Source: DAISIL01 sp036822015 (GTDB lineage: Bacteria; Bacteroidota; Bacteroidia; Cytophagales; Bernardetiaceae). From it: a stretch of 64,000 nt of DNA. The notes beneath the pieces are model-generated. The model had not been told where the DNA came from, did not search any database, and saw only the letters and a program-made list of their open reading frames with translations. The stretch spans positions 1 through 64,000 of the forward strand of contig DAISIL010000009.1 in assembly GCA_036822015.1 (NCBI GenBank), read 5' to 3'. The position numbers and the translations under genes were made by a program. How positions within the stretch are numbered: the stretch's first letter is position 1; each line of letters starts with the position of its first letter. Below, one piece after another: positions 34,885 to 44,119 of the stretch.

Positions 34885-36294
34885 TTAGGATTTTTTTTCT
34901 TCTTTTTCTTTACGTACCAAACTGGCAGCGATGATGGCTTCGGAGACTAATTTTTCACCGACATAAGCCTGTGCGCTGACCTTCGCGATCCCGCGCTTGA
35001 CGGGAGCTAACAACTCACAGCGAAACAGCACCGTATCGCCGGGCTGTACCATCTTGCGAAAGCGACATTTGTCGATACCCAAAAAATACGTCCAGTAGTT
35101 CTCCGGATCATCGACGGTGTTGAGTACCAGGATACCGCCCGTTTGTGCCATCGCCTCTACCTGCAAGACCCCAGGCATGACGGGGTTACCGGGGAAATGC
35201 CCCTGAAAGAAGGGTTCGTTGATCGTTACGTTTTTTACGCCTACCACGTAGCGTTCGTCCAGGTAACAGATGCGATCCAGGAGCCGAAACGGATAGCGAT
35301 GCGGCAGCACCTGGGCAATTTGGTTGGCATCCAGGATTGGAGGAGCAGATGGGTCGTAGAAGGGCGCCTCATCACCGCGCACCTTACGCATAGCACGCTT
35401 GAGCTTACGGGCAAAGGCGACGTTGGCACAATGCCCGGGGCGGGCAGCCAGGATTTGGGCTTTGAGGGGACGGCCCACGAGTGCCAAATCACCGATCATA
35501 TCAAGGAGTTTATGTCGGGCGGGTTCGTTGTTGTGACGCAAAGAGATGTTGTTGAGGATACCCGTTTGCTCTACCTGGATGTCGGGTTTGCCAAAGAGTG
35601 TGCGCAGTTCGCTTAGCTTATCCTCGTCCAGGACGCGATCCACGATCACGATGGCGTTATCTACGTCGCCGCCCTGAATCAGCCCCTGGGCGTAGAGGGC
35701 TTCGATTTCGTGCAAGAAACAAAAGGTACGGCAGTTGGCGATCTCTTCGGGGTATTTGTCGATCTCGTTGAGGGAGGCGTGCTGGCTACCCAAAACGGAG
35801 GAGTTATAATCGACCATGACCGTCAGGCGATAGTCGGAGAGGGGAAGGGCGGCCAGTTCGATGTTTTTTTCGGGGTCTCGATAAAAAACGCCTTCCGTGA
35901 GTTCAAAGAAGTTGCGGTGGATGCCCTGGTTTTCTAGCCCTGCCTCCTGAATTTTTTCGACAAAGGGCCAGGCACTGCCATCCATGATGGGGGGTTCAGG
36001 GCCAGAGAGTTCGATCAAGGCGTTGTCTATCTGCAAGCCCACCAATGCCGAGAGGACATGTTCGACGGTATGGACACGGGCCCCGTCTTTTTCGAGGGTT
36101 GTCCCTCGGGCGCAATCAACGACGTAGTCCACGTCCACCTCTACGATGGGCTGCCCGGGGAGGTCGATGCGTTGAAACTTTAAGCCGTGGTTGGGGCGTG
36201 CCGGACGGATGGTCATGTGCGCAGAGGCTCCTGTATGCAAGCCCACCCCCGCAAAGGATACCGGGGCGGCGAGCGTATGTTGTTGCACTTTCAT
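34885..36294 (-). CDS. lpxC-fabZ: Bifunctional UDP-3-O-acyl-GlcNAc deacetylase / 3-hydroxyacyl-ACP dehydratase
   Basis: 469 residues in two parts. LpxC (1 to about 310): GVGLHTGASAHMTIRPA, zinc ligands in VHTVEHVLSALVGL and RHKLLDMIGDLALVG. FabZ (about 325-469): LPHRYPFRLLDRICYLDE with the catalytic His, NEPFFQGHFPGNPVMPGVL and QVEAMAQTGG with the Glu. LpxC deacetylates the LpxA product and FabZ dehydrates 3-hydroxyacyl-ACP in fatty acid synthesis. The fusion is typical of Bacteroidota and couples the competing uses of 3-hydroxyacyl-ACP. Confidence 0.97.
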   Translation of the reverse strand: MKVQQHTLAAPVSFAGVGLHTGASAHMTIRPARPNHGLKFQRIDLPGQPIVEVDVDYVVDCARGTTLEKDGARVHTVEHVLSALVGLQIDNALIELSGPEPPIMDGSAWPFVEKIQEAGLENQGIHRNFFELTEGVFYRDPEKNIELAALPLSDYRLTVMVDYNSSVLGSQHASLNEIDKYPEEIANCRTFCFLHEIEALYAQGLIQGGDVDNAIVIVDRVLDEDKLSELRTLFGKPDIQVEQTGILNNISLRHNNEPARHKLLDMIGDLALVGRPLKAQILAARPGHCANVAFARKLKRAMRKVRGDEAPFYDPSAPPILDANQIAQVLPHRYPFRLLDRICYLDERYVVGVKNVTINEPFFQGHFPGNPVMPGVLQVEAMAQTGGILVLNTVDDPENYWTYFLGIDKCRFRKMVQPGDTVLFRCELLAPVKRGIAKVSAQAYVGEKLVSEAIIAASLVRKEKEEKKS

Positions 36295-36331
36295 TCAGGA
36301 AGGGGTTGTGATGGATTTTCCAAATTGGCTT

Positions 36332-36339
36332 CAAAGGTA
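36332..36339 (-). promoter_or_regulatory. -7 box (TACCTTTG) upstream of lpxC-fabZ
   Basis: Exact TAnnTTTG on the minus strand, 37 nt before the ATG at 36294. No clean -33 element. Confidence 0.4.
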
Positions 36340-36398
36340 ACACTTTTCTCAAAAAAAAGGCTTATCTTTCCTTGCAAAAGCATTTGCTCACAACCACT

Positions 36399-37826
36399 AT
36401 GCAACTCCCCTTAAAGAAAACAAAGATCGTCGCAACCATTGGCCCCGCCTCCGAGTCGGTAGAAGTCTTGCGTAGCCTAATTCTGGCTGGCGTAAATGTC
36501 TTTCGGCTCAATTTTTCGCATGGCACCCACGAGCAGCACGCCGAGGTGATCCGATGTATCCGACGGCTCAACGAAGAAATGGGCGCGGGTGTGGCCATCC
36601 TGCAAGACCTCCAGGGGCCCAAAATCCGCGTCGGTGAACTCGAAGCCCCCTTTGAGGTACAGACTGGCGATACCTTTTTGATTACCAATCAGGAAGAAAT
36701 CGAAGGCAACCGAGAGCGCATCTCCTGTACGTACCCTTCCGTTGTCCGAGACATCAAAATAGATGACCGCGTACTGATCGACGATGGCAAAATTGAACTG
36801 ATCGTGATGGACGTGGAGCGCGACCACTTTCAGGTAAAGGTCATCCATGGCGGAACCATCAAGCCCCGCAAAGGCATCAACCTACCCGATACGGTCATTT
36901 CGGCACCTGCCCTGACCGACAAAGACTACCAAGACTTGCTCTTTGGGCTCGAGCAAGAAGTCGATTGGATCGCTCTTTCTTTTGTTCGCACGGCCGAAGA
37001 ACTCTACTACCTCCGGCGGCTCATCAAACAACAAAAAGGCGTAGCCCGAATCATCGCCAAGATCGAACGCCCCGAAGCCATCAAAAACATCGACCGCATC
37101 ATCGACGCAGCCGATGCCCTGATGATCGCCCGAGGCGACCTCGGCGTAGAAATCAAGATGGAGGATGTCCCGATGGCCCAAAAAAGTATCGTCCGCAAGT
37201 GCATCGAAGCCACCAAGCCCGTCATCATCGCGACCCAGATGATGGAATCCATGATCGACAACCCCCGTCCCACCCGAGCCGAAGCTGCCGATGTAGCCAA
37301 CGGGGTCATGGATGGGGCCGATGCCCTCATGCTAAGCGGGGAGACAGCCGTGGGACGCTATCCGGTTAAAGTCGTCGAGAGCATGACACAAATTATTCGT
37401 TCGGTAGAAGAAAGTGCTAACATTTACAATGTTTTCTACAACGTTGATCGCAGTTCTCCTGATTTTACGAGCCGCAGCTTGATCGCGACCGGCTGCTGGA
37501 TGTCCTCCGAAACAAAAGCCAAAGCCATTATTGCCATGACCCAATCGGGCTACACGGCTTTTGAGATTTCGAGCCGCCGCCCCAGAGCCAATATTTTTAT
37601 TTTTACCAAAAACAAGCATATCCTCAATATGCTCAACCTGGTTTGGGGCGTGAGTTGCTATTACTACGACCGCTTTGAATCGACGGATCAAACCTTTCAG
37701 GATACCCAGCAGTTGCTCCTGGAGCAAAAGGAAATTCAGCGGGGCGATGTGGTCATCAACCTGGCCAGTATGCCGATCGTCGAGCGCGCCCGCACCAATA
37801 CCCTCAAAATTGATGTTGTCCGATAA
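36399..37826 (+). CDS. pyk: Pyruvate kinase
   Basis: 475 residues from the ATG at 36399 (MQLPLKKTKIVATIGPAS); a TTG nine codons earlier is unlikely. It converts phosphoenolpyruvate and ADP to pyruvate and ATP. Signatures: KIVATIGPASES, NVFRLNFSHGTHEQH, LQDLQGPKIRVGE, ARIIAKIERPEAI with the catalytic Lys, LMIARGDLGVEI, ATQMMESMIDNPRPTRAEA and DALMLSGETAVGRYPV. The C-terminal allosteric domain is present. yaaA follows 14 bp later. Confidence 0.98.
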   Translation: MQLPLKKTKIVATIGPASESVEVLRSLILAGVNVFRLNFSHGTHEQHAEVIRCIRRLNEEMGAGVAILQDLQGPKIRVGELEAPFEVQTGDTFLITNQEEIEGNRERISCTYPSVVRDIKIDDRVLIDDGKIELIVMDVERDHFQVKVIHGGTIKPRKGINLPDTVISAPALTDKDYQDLLFGLEQEVDWIALSFVRTAEELYYLRRLIKQQKGVARIIAKIERPEAIKNIDRIIDAADALMIARGDLGVEIKMEDVPMAQKSIVRKCIEATKPVIIATQMMESMIDNPRPTRAEAADVANGVMDGADALMLSGETAVGRYPVKVVESMTQIIRSVEESANIYNVFYNVDRSSPDFTSRSLIATGCWMSSETKAKAIIAMTQSGYTAFEISSRRPRANIFIFTKNKHILNMLNLVWGVSCYYYDRFESTDQTFQDTQQLLLEQKEIQRGDVVINLASMPIVERARTNTLKIDVVR

Positions 37827-37840
37827 CCCCCTCTCGTGCC

Positions 37841-38593
37841 ATGCGTATTTTGCTTTCTCCCTCCAAAACACAAACCTTTGAATTGCCTGAACCCGAACAA
37901 TTTACCTTGCCTCAATTTTTGGAGGATTCCCAACAGCTCATGGACATCCTCACCCAACAATCCAGGGCCCAGATCGGTGAACTGATGCAGATCAGCGATG
38001 CCCTGGCAAGCCTCAACTACGAGCGTTTTTCGCGCTTTTCCCTGCCTTTTTCGCCCCAAAATGCCCGTCCGGCGGTATTTGCTTTTCGGGGCGATGTCTA
38101 TGATGGCTTAGCCGCCGATACGCTCACAGCGGCGGATATTGATTTTGCCCAGAGACACCTGCGTATCCTTTCGGGTTTGTATGGCTTGCTGCGTCCCCTG
38201 GACTTGATCCAGGCGTATCGCCTCGAAATGAAAACACCCCTCGATAACCCACGCGGCAAAAATCTCTATGCCTTTTGGGGCAAACGCCTGGCCCAGCAAC
38301 TGGTACAAGAAACAGAAACGGTCGTTAATTTGGCTTCCCAGGAGTACTTCAAAGCCCTGCCCACGCAGGTTTTATCCACCGTTCGGGTGATTACGCCTGT
38401 CTTTAAGGAGCGCAAAGGAGAGACTTACAAGGTCATCGCCATTTATGCCAAAAAAGCCCGAGGACAGATGGCGCGTTACCTGATTCGGGAACGTATCAGC
38501 GATACCGAAGGGATCAAGGGCTTTCGGGAGGGCGGTTATGCTTTTGTGGAGCAGTTCTCGACCGAAGATCAGTGGGTTTTTGCTCGAGATTGA
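37841..38593 (+). CDS. yaaA: Peroxide stress protein YaaA
   Basis: 250 residues of the YaaA/DUF328 family. Markers: MRILLSPSKTQTFE, PAVFAFRGDVYDGLAA, LRILSGLYGLLRPLDLIQ, AYRLEMKTPL, NLYAFWGKRLA, NLASQEYFKAL and the terminal KGFREGGYAFVE. In E. coli YaaA limits iron-driven damage under peroxide stress and binds DNA. It sits 14 bp after pyk and may be co-transcribed. Confidence 0.96.
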   Translation: MRILLSPSKTQTFELPEPEQFTLPQFLEDSQQLMDILTQQSRAQIGELMQISDALASLNYERFSRFSLPFSPQNARPAVFAFRGDVYDGLAADTLTAADIDFAQRHLRILSGLYGLLRPLDLIQAYRLEMKTPLDNPRGKNLYAFWGKRLAQQLVQETETVVNLASQEYFKALPTQVLSTVRVITPVFKERKGETYKVIAIYAKKARGQMARYLIRERISDTEGIKGFREGGYAFVEQFSTEDQWVFARD

Positions 38594-38601
38594 TAAAAGT
38601 C

Positions 38602-38617
38602 AATAAGTGGGCTTATT
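38602..38617 (+). terminator. Weak hairpin after yaaA
   Basis: 6-bp stem AATAAG/CTTATT with a TGGG loop, followed by a short AT stretch but no long T-run. Low certainty. Confidence 0.3.
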
Positions 38618-38647
38618 TAATTCATAAATTCGTGTTGTCCAAAGGCT

Positions 38648-38655
38648 TAATTTTG
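38648..38655 (+). promoter_or_regulatory. -7 box (TAATTTTG) before the iron alcohol dehydrogenase gene
   Basis: Exact TAnnTTTG, 32 nt before the ATG at 38688. No -33 element at proper distance. Confidence 0.35.
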
Positions 38656-38687
38656 GAGTATTGTATTACTTGATACCCCATCAAATC

Positions 38688-39866
38688 ATGGACAACAACG
38701 CTATTTACTACTTCTCTCCCACCAAAAATGTCTTTGGTTCTGGTTCTATTGCCGTTATCGCACAAGAAATCGCATCTGCCAAGTACAAAAAGGTTCTTCT
38801 CATAACGGATCGCTTTTTTGGTAAGCATTCATTGTGTCAGGATATTTGCGCGCTCATCGAAAGCAGCCAAGCTGAACCCATCGTGTGGGATGGCGTTCAA
38901 CCTAACCCCACTGATCTCAACGTGGTGGCAGCTACTCAGGAATTTAAATCCCGGGGCTGTGATGCTATTTTGTCATTGGGCGGAGGTAGCGCGCACGATT
39001 GTGCTAAGGCTGTTGCTATTATGGCCACTAACACGGGTCGAATTCAAGACTACGAAGGAATTGACCAGGTAAAAATCATACCCGCCCCACTTTTTTCCGT
39101 TAATACGACGGCAGGTACAGCAGCCGAGCTCACCCGCTTCTCCATCATCACGGATACCTCTCGAAAGGTCAAGATGGCTATCATTGACTGGCGCATTACG
39201 CCACTGCTGGCCGTCAATGATGCACAAACAATGGTTTCGATGCCCCCTGATCTGACCGCAGCTACGGGTATGGATGCCTTGACGCACGCCGTAGAGGCAT
39301 ACGTATCTACGGCCGCTAATGCCCTAACCAACGCCAATGCCGCCGCATCTATAAGTTTGATTTTCAAATATTTACCACGTGCCTACAACAATGGGCAAGA
39401 CCTGGAGGCAAGAGAGCAGATGGCATACGCACAGTTTTTGGCTGGTCTGGCTTTCAATAACGCTAGCCTTGGCTATATCCATGCGATGGCACATCAACTG
39501 GGGGGCTTTTATGATCTCCCGCATGGGGTGTGTAATGCCATTTTGCTGCCCGTCATCAGCCAATTCAATAAAAGTGCGGCTGTTGAGCAGCTAGCCGCTT
39601 TGGCCCAGATGCTCCAGCTAAGCCATCCTGATCAAAGTCCTGACCAAAAGGCACAAGATTTCATTGAAGCTTTACGAGCCATGAAGCAGGAACTTGGTAT
39701 CCCCCAGGATCTCAAGGCACTCGGTGTTCATCCAGGAGACTTTACGCTTATGGCACAAAATGCCATGAAAGACCCCTGTGGTCTGACCAACCCCGTACAG
39801 CCAAGCCTCCAACAGGTCATTGAGCTATTCGAGACCGCTTACCAAAGCGAGTCCGTACCGGCTTAG
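38688..39866 (+). CDS. Iron-containing alcohol dehydrogenase
   Basis: 392 residues from the ATG at 38688 (MDNNAIYYFSPTKNVFG); a TTG nine codons upstream is unlikely. Group III Fe-dependent ADH: NAD-binding ILSLGGGSAHDCAKAVA, TTAGTAAELTRFSII, and metal ligands in GMDALTHAVEAYVS, IHAMAHQLGGFYDLPHGVCNA. It oxidises or reduces an alcohol/aldehyde with NAD(H). The overall pattern is close to FucO/YiaY/methanol-dehydrogenase-type enzymes; the natural substrate cannot be told. It stands alone. Confidence 0.95.
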   Translation: MDNNAIYYFSPTKNVFGSGSIAVIAQEIASAKYKKVLLITDRFFGKHSLCQDICALIESSQAEPIVWDGVQPNPTDLNVVAATQEFKSRGCDAILSLGGGSAHDCAKAVAIMATNTGRIQDYEGIDQVKIIPAPLFSVNTTAGTAAELTRFSIITDTSRKVKMAIIDWRITPLLAVNDAQTMVSMPPDLTAATGMDALTHAVEAYVSTAANALTNANAAASISLIFKYLPRAYNNGQDLEAREQMAYAQFLAGLAFNNASLGYIHAMAHQLGGFYDLPHGVCNAILLPVISQFNKSAAVEQLAALAQMLQLSHPDQSPDQKAQDFIEALRAMKQELGIPQDLKALGVHPGDFTLMAQNAMKDPCGLTNPVQPSLQQVIELFETAYQSESVPA

Positions 39867-39901
39867 CACGTAACCTAAATACAGGTGAGGTTTAGCGGCA
39901 G

Positions 39902-39929
39902 ATCAAGATAAAAGAAATATTATCTTGAT
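39902..39929. repeat. Perfect 10-bp inverted repeat
   Basis: ATCAAGATAA (39902-39911) and TTATCTTGAT (39920-39929) around an 8-nt A-rich loop, in the 110-bp gap between the alcohol dehydrogenase and PEGA genes. It could end the first transcript or be an operator for the second gene; no T-run follows directly. Confidence 0.5.
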
Positions 39930-39976
39930 TAAGATTACATTTTTATTTAATATTCACATTAAAATCACTTACTACA

Positions 39977-41299
39977 ATGAAGAAATATTTTTTTTGCCTT
40001 GTGTTTTTTAGTTGCCTGTCCGTGATGAGTTATGCACAATCAAAGATCACGCTACAAGTACCGGATCACTCTGATGCGGAAATTTATCATAACGGGTTTT
40101 TGGTTGGGCGAGGGTCTGCATTAATAAAACTGGATAACACACAAAACCGATTTACTATCAAGAAGGAAGGGTATCGGGATTATACCGCTACTTTCGGTAA
40201 AAAAGACATTCAGTATCTGCTCAAAAAAGGCAAAACAAATATTTACGAGATGGATTTTGATACTCGATTAGTGCAAGTAACGACGAGTCCATCCGATGCT
40301 GGCATTTATATAAACGGTAAAATGGTGGGACACCGAAGCTATCTTTTAGAAATCCCCAAAGGAAAGATGTTTGCTGTTGAGCTTAAAAAAGCTGGGTATC
40401 AAAGCATCAAGCGAGACTACAAGTTCATGTCTGGGGGGGTTCTTCCACCCATCAAAGATCATTTGGTACTAACTAACCGTACCGTCAATGTTACTACCGT
40501 TCCATCCGATGTTAGCCTTTACGTGGATAACAGACTTGTAGGGGAGGGGAGTGTAACCTTAGTTATTCCATCCGAATCATGCATCACCTTGAAAGGCATT
40601 AAGGAAGGACGAGTGCCCAAAGAACACGTGCTTTGTAACAAATCCGGAGATAGCCACGAAGCACCATTGTCTATGCGAATGGAGTTAAAGGATTATGTGG
40701 TTCAACTGCACAGTACACCCGATAACGCAACCATCAAAATTGATGGGAAAGTCGTCGGAACAGGAAAATTTGATGTCCAAATAAATGAGGGAGCATGTGT
40801 GGAGGTGATCGTGCAATCCCCTGGCTTCATCAGTGAAGAAAAAATATATTGCAACAAGCCCAATTTTCGCCCAAACTTTTCGTCCGATCACATCAAACTT
40901 GACGTGGATGAGGCTTACCTCTCATCAAGTCAAATAGATCAAGCCAATAAAGACATCACCATTGATGTCAGTGAAAGTAGAAGTAATGATGATACCTGGA
41001 AACTAATCAGCATGATCGTTACCTCACATTTTGATATATTAGAGGTAACAGATAAAGAAACAGGCTACATACGCACATCATGGGTAGCACAAAGTTTCAA
41101 AGACAGCACGATCAGAACACGTTTTATTGTCAAGCTCTCCGGTATAAATCCCATTCAGTATCGCGTAAAAATACAATCCCAACAGTCGCCTGCCGCACAA
41201 GTCAGCGTCAAGAATGACCATGATTTTGAGGATTGGGATCGCGTACTCAACACCCACAAAGATATTATCAGCGAAATACAGTCCAGACTAAGGAACTAA
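39977..41299 (+). CDS. Secreted protein with four PEGA-like repeats
   Basis: 440 residues. Signal peptide (FFCLVFFSCLSVMSYAQ), then four PEGA-like beta modules at about 23-70, 98-145, 165-212 and 228-275; typical wording is TTSPSDAGIYINGKMVG, TTVPSDVSLYVDNRLVGEG and HSTPDNATIKIDGKVVGTG. Modules 3 and 4 each hold a Cys pair (SCITLK...VLCNK; ACVEVI...IYCNK) that could form disulfides. The C-terminal ~140 residues are a separate domain without a known match. Probably envelope or surface protein. The gene is clearly AT-richer than its neighbours. Confidence 0.82.
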   Translation: MKKYFFCLVFFSCLSVMSYAQSKITLQVPDHSDAEIYHNGFLVGRGSALIKLDNTQNRFTIKKEGYRDYTATFGKKDIQYLLKKGKTNIYEMDFDTRLVQVTTSPSDAGIYINGKMVGHRSYLLEIPKGKMFAVELKKAGYQSIKRDYKFMSGGVLPPIKDHLVLTNRTVNVTTVPSDVSLYVDNRLVGEGSVTLVIPSESCITLKGIKEGRVPKEHVLCNKSGDSHEAPLSMRMELKDYVVQLHSTPDNATIKIDGKVVGTGKFDVQINEGACVEVIVQSPGFISEEKIYCNKPNFRPNFSSDHIKLDVDEAYLSSSQIDQANKDITIDVSESRSNDDTWKLISMIVTSHFDILEVTDKETGYIRTSWVAQSFKDSTIRTRFIVKLSGINPIQYRVKIQSQQSPAAQVSVKNDHDFEDWDRVLNTHKDIISEIQSRLRN

Positions 41300-41409
41300 A
41301 CTACCACCCGATAGCGTGTCCTTACTTTTTTACCTCCTTACAGACACCATCCAAAAGCCAAGAACCTTTTTTAGCGTTAAGGTGTGGACATATCATGGTG
41401 TGGTATAAG

Positions 41410-41724
41410 CTATCCCTTCTCGACGACCTCAAGCACCGTCCGAAAGGCGACGAACTTGTTGGCATAACGCAAGTTATGGGCGTGCTGGAGACGCGGGGCA
41501 TGAGCCGTTTGGTAGCGGTCTAGTTGCTGTTGGCTGTGGCAGTAGTACTGGACGGCATAGGTGGGTCCCTTCGTTTCGGGTAGGGGCGTGAGCAGGCGCA
41601 GGATGCGGTGTTGGACAAACAAGCCCGTGTTCATCACCTCGGGTATGTGTTCGGTTTGCATCCATTGGAGCCAGTCGGTGTGGATGTCTTCGTCGATATT
41701 GATGGTTACGTTATAGATCAGCAT
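41410..41724 (-). CDS. DUF4286 family protein
   Basis: 104 residues. MLIYNVTINIDEDIHTDWLQ, IPEVMNTGLFVQHRILRLL and TYAVQYYCHSQQQLDRYQ match DUF4286, a small alpha/beta (ferredoxin-like) protein of unknown role found widely in Bacteroidota. Its start overlaps the end of the SpoIIE phosphatase gene by 14 bp, so the two are likely coupled. Confidence 0.9.
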   Translation of the reverse strand: MLIYNVTINIDEDIHTDWLQWMQTEHIPEVMNTGLFVQHRILRLLTPLPETKGPTYAVQYYCHSQQQLDRYQTAHAPRLQHAHNLRYANKFVAFRTVLEVVEKG

Positions 41725-44059
41725 TTTTGGGGAGTAGTTTTAGTCCAACAACCAGTACATCGTCCAACTGTTTGTGGTCGCCCTGCCATTGCTCAAAGAC
41801 AGATACGAGTTGTTGGCATTGGTCTTCCATGCGTCCACGAGGGCGGGTATTGGCGAGCAGTTGCCGAAACCGCTTACTCATAAACTTCGTACCATCGCTG
41901 CCTCCAAACTGATCGTGGAAGCCATCCGAAAACATATAAAAATACGTTGGTGCATCAACCGTAATCGTATGGGTATGAAAGGGTTCCCGATCTGTTCTGC
42001 GAGAAAAACCACCGATCATGGTGCGGTCGCCTTTGAGATAAACCATCTGCCCATCCTTGACGTAAACCAGTGGGTTTTTGGCTCCGGCAAATTGTACAAT
42101 TCCGGTGGTCTTGTCCCAGACAAGGACGGTGGCGTCCATGCCGTCTTTGTTTTCGGTTTGTTGTTGGCGTAGGGCCGTACTGATGTTTTGGTGAAGGCGT
42201 TCGAGGATTTCCCCTGGATGAACAAGTTGCTGATTGACAATAATTTGATTGAGATAGGCATTGCCGAGCATGGACATAATCGCGCCCGGAACGCCATGTC
42301 CGGTACAATCCGCGACAACGAGTACAGACTGCTGATTCACTTTGGCATACCAATAAAAATCGCCACTGACAATATCACGCGGCTTAAACAAAACAAAGAA
42401 ATCATCAAACCCTTCGGCGATCTGCTGATGATCGGGGAGCATGGCTTCCTGGATACGCTTGGCATAGGTGATGCTGCTCCGAATCTGTCCGTAACTGTGG
42501 GCAAGTTTGAAGTTCGTTTCATCGAGGACTCGGGCGGTCTGGCTCAACTGCTCGTGGGTCTGGGTGAGTTCGGCATGGGAGCGGTTAAGGTCTTGGTAGG
42601 TGCGCTGGAGTTCGCCCTGTTTGCGTTCGATCTCTTCGTTTTTGCTGGCCAGGATTTTGTTTTGGGCTTCAATTTCTTCTTTTTGCTGATTGGCGATGGC
42701 ATTGAGGCGGGCCAGATTTTGGTTTTGTTCTTCGATTTGATGCTTTTGGCTTTCAAGGACTTTATTGGCGTATTGTTTTTCGCGGAAGCGAAAAAAGAGG
42801 ACAAAGATCAAGGCCAGACCGAGTAAGGAGAGTGCGATCAGGAAGCGGGTTTGGGTGGTCTGTTGCCGGATCAGGAGTTCTTGTTGGCGTTGGCGTTCGT
42901 TGAGGAGCAGGATTTCTTCTTCTTTTTTGTCGAGGTCATACTCGGCTTTCATCTCGGCCAGGTGTCGGGTGGCGTTGTCTTGATAAATTTGGTCGCTCAA
43001 CTCGGCATATTTCCGCTGGTATGCAAAGGCCTCCGGGTAGTTGTTGGTGGCGGCGTGGATGTTGGAGAGTTGTTGATAAATCTGCCGTAGTTGATCCTGG
43101 AGTTGGAGGGCGATAGCTCCTTCTTTGGCTTGTTGGGCATAGCGAAGGGCTTCGGGGTAGTTTTTTTGTTGGAGATGCGCTCGGCTCATCAGGTCGCTAT
43201 CATGGACGATACCCTCACTGTCATCGTAGGTGTTGTTCAGTTCGAGGGCATCACGCAAGTAGGGAATCGCCTGATCGGCTTTGCCTTGTAGGGTCAAGAC
43301 CTCCCCAATACCGGAGTACATGTAGCGCACCAGGGCAGTTTTCTCTTGGTGGTTTTCGACGATCTGCAAGGCCTGCTGGTAGAGTTCGAGGGCTTTATCG
43401 TAGTTTTTTTCGAGTTTGTAGATTTCGCCTAAGTTATTGATACCGAGGGCATACCCCACCGTATCTCCCCTTGCACTATCAGCCGAGAGGGCTGCCACGG
43501 CATAAGCGCGGGCTTCGCTGAGGTTGCCGAGCTGCTCGTAGATAAAGGAAAGTCCCTCAAAAATTTGGGCGGTATTGACCTCACTTTTGTCGGGCAAGTC
43601 GTCCATCAGTCGGAGGGCTTGTAGGGTATAGTCCAGGGCTTTGGAGTAGTTGCCGAGTTCGGAGTAGATATAAGCCAGTGCCGTGTAGAGCGAGATCATC
43701 AGCTTGGCTTGTCCGGTATTTCGGGCGATCTGCATCCCTTTTTGGTACTGCTCGAGGGCTTCGATGAACTGGGATTGAAAGGCGTAGAACTGCCCGAGGG
43801 CGTAATGTGCTTGGGCTAACCCTTCGTTGTATTCGATGCCTTTGGCTAGGCGTATGGCTTCTTCGGCTTCTACCCGTCCGCTGTCCTCGGTAGCGATTTC
43901 GGTGTAGATCAATGAGAGTTGGTTTAGGATGTCCACCCGTTGGCGGCCCTGGGCTTGAGCAAGCTGGGCTTCGAGTTCGGCGCGTCCTTGCCCATGAAGC
44001 AAATATGGCAGGCTTAGCCAAAAGATACATACAAAAAGTAACTGCTTCAAGGGCTTCAA
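41711..44059 (-). CDS. TPR-containing SpoIIE-family serine phosphatase
   Basis: 782 residues; the start is a TTG at 44059, with no ATG nearby in frame, and it opens a good signal peptide (QLLFVCIFWLSLPYLLHGQ). TPR repeats (about 30-370; for example LAQAHYALGQFYAFQSQF, YALGINNLGEIYKLEKNY) lie outside the membrane. One TM helix follows (FLIALSLLGLALIFVLFF), then a long coiled coil (about 430-530) and a cytoplasmic PP2C/SpoIIE domain (DFFVLFKPRDIVSGDFYW, VVADCTGHGVPGAIMSMLG, YMFSDGFHDQFGG). It would dephosphorylate an anti-anti-sigma or similar protein in response to outside signals. Confidence 0.94.
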   Translation of the reverse strand: MKPLKQLLFVCIFWLSLPYLLHGQGRAELEAQLAQAQGRQRVDILNQLSLIYTEIATEDSGRVEAEEAIRLAKGIEYNEGLAQAHYALGQFYAFQSQFIEALEQYQKGMQIARNTGQAKLMISLYTALAYIYSELGNYSKALDYTLQALRLMDDLPDKSEVNTAQIFEGLSFIYEQLGNLSEARAYAVAALSADSARGDTVGYALGINNLGEIYKLEKNYDKALELYQQALQIVENHQEKTALVRYMYSGIGEVLTLQGKADQAIPYLRDALELNNTYDDSEGIVHDSDLMSRAHLQQKNYPEALRYAQQAKEGAIALQLQDQLRQIYQQLSNIHAATNNYPEAFAYQRKYAELSDQIYQDNATRHLAEMKAEYDLDKKEEEILLLNERQRQQELLIRQQTTQTRFLIALSLLGLALIFVLFFRFREKQYANKVLESQKHQIEEQNQNLARLNAIANQQKEEIEAQNKILASKNEEIERKQGELQRTYQDLNRSHAELTQTHEQLSQTARVLDETNFKLAHSYGQIRSSITYAKRIQEAMLPDHQQIAEGFDDFFVLFKPRDIVSGDFYWYAKVNQQSVLVVADCTGHGVPGAIMSMLGNAYLNQIIVNQQLVHPGEILERLHQNISTALRQQQTENKDGMDATVLVWDKTTGIVQFAGAKNPLVYVKDGQMVYLKGDRTMIGGFSRRTDREPFHTHTITVDAPTYFYMFSDGFHDQFGGSDGTKFMSKRFRQLLANTRPRGRMEDQCQQLVSVFEQWQGDHKQLDDVLVVGLKLLPKNADL

Positions 44060-44093
44060 TGTAAGTAAGATGAGTCAGTAAGATTGAGTTATA

Positions 44094-44101
44094 CAAATAT
44101 A
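44094..44101 (-). promoter_or_regulatory. -7 box (TATATTTG) for the SpoIIE phosphatase
   Basis: Exact TAnnTTTG on the minus strand, 34 nt before the TTG start at 44059. A TTG lies 14 nt upstream, closer than usual. Confidence 0.4.
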
Positions 44102-44119
44102 GTGCAGGTTTTGCGCAAG

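Noticed and set aside
38602..38617. Hairpin after yaaA as a strong terminator
   Set aside because: Only a 6-bp AT-rich stem and no T-run; kept as a low-confidence feature, not as a finding.
41381..41403. Direct repeat GGTGTGG spaced by 9 nt
   Set aside because: Seven bases twice in a short gap is not convincing as a site.
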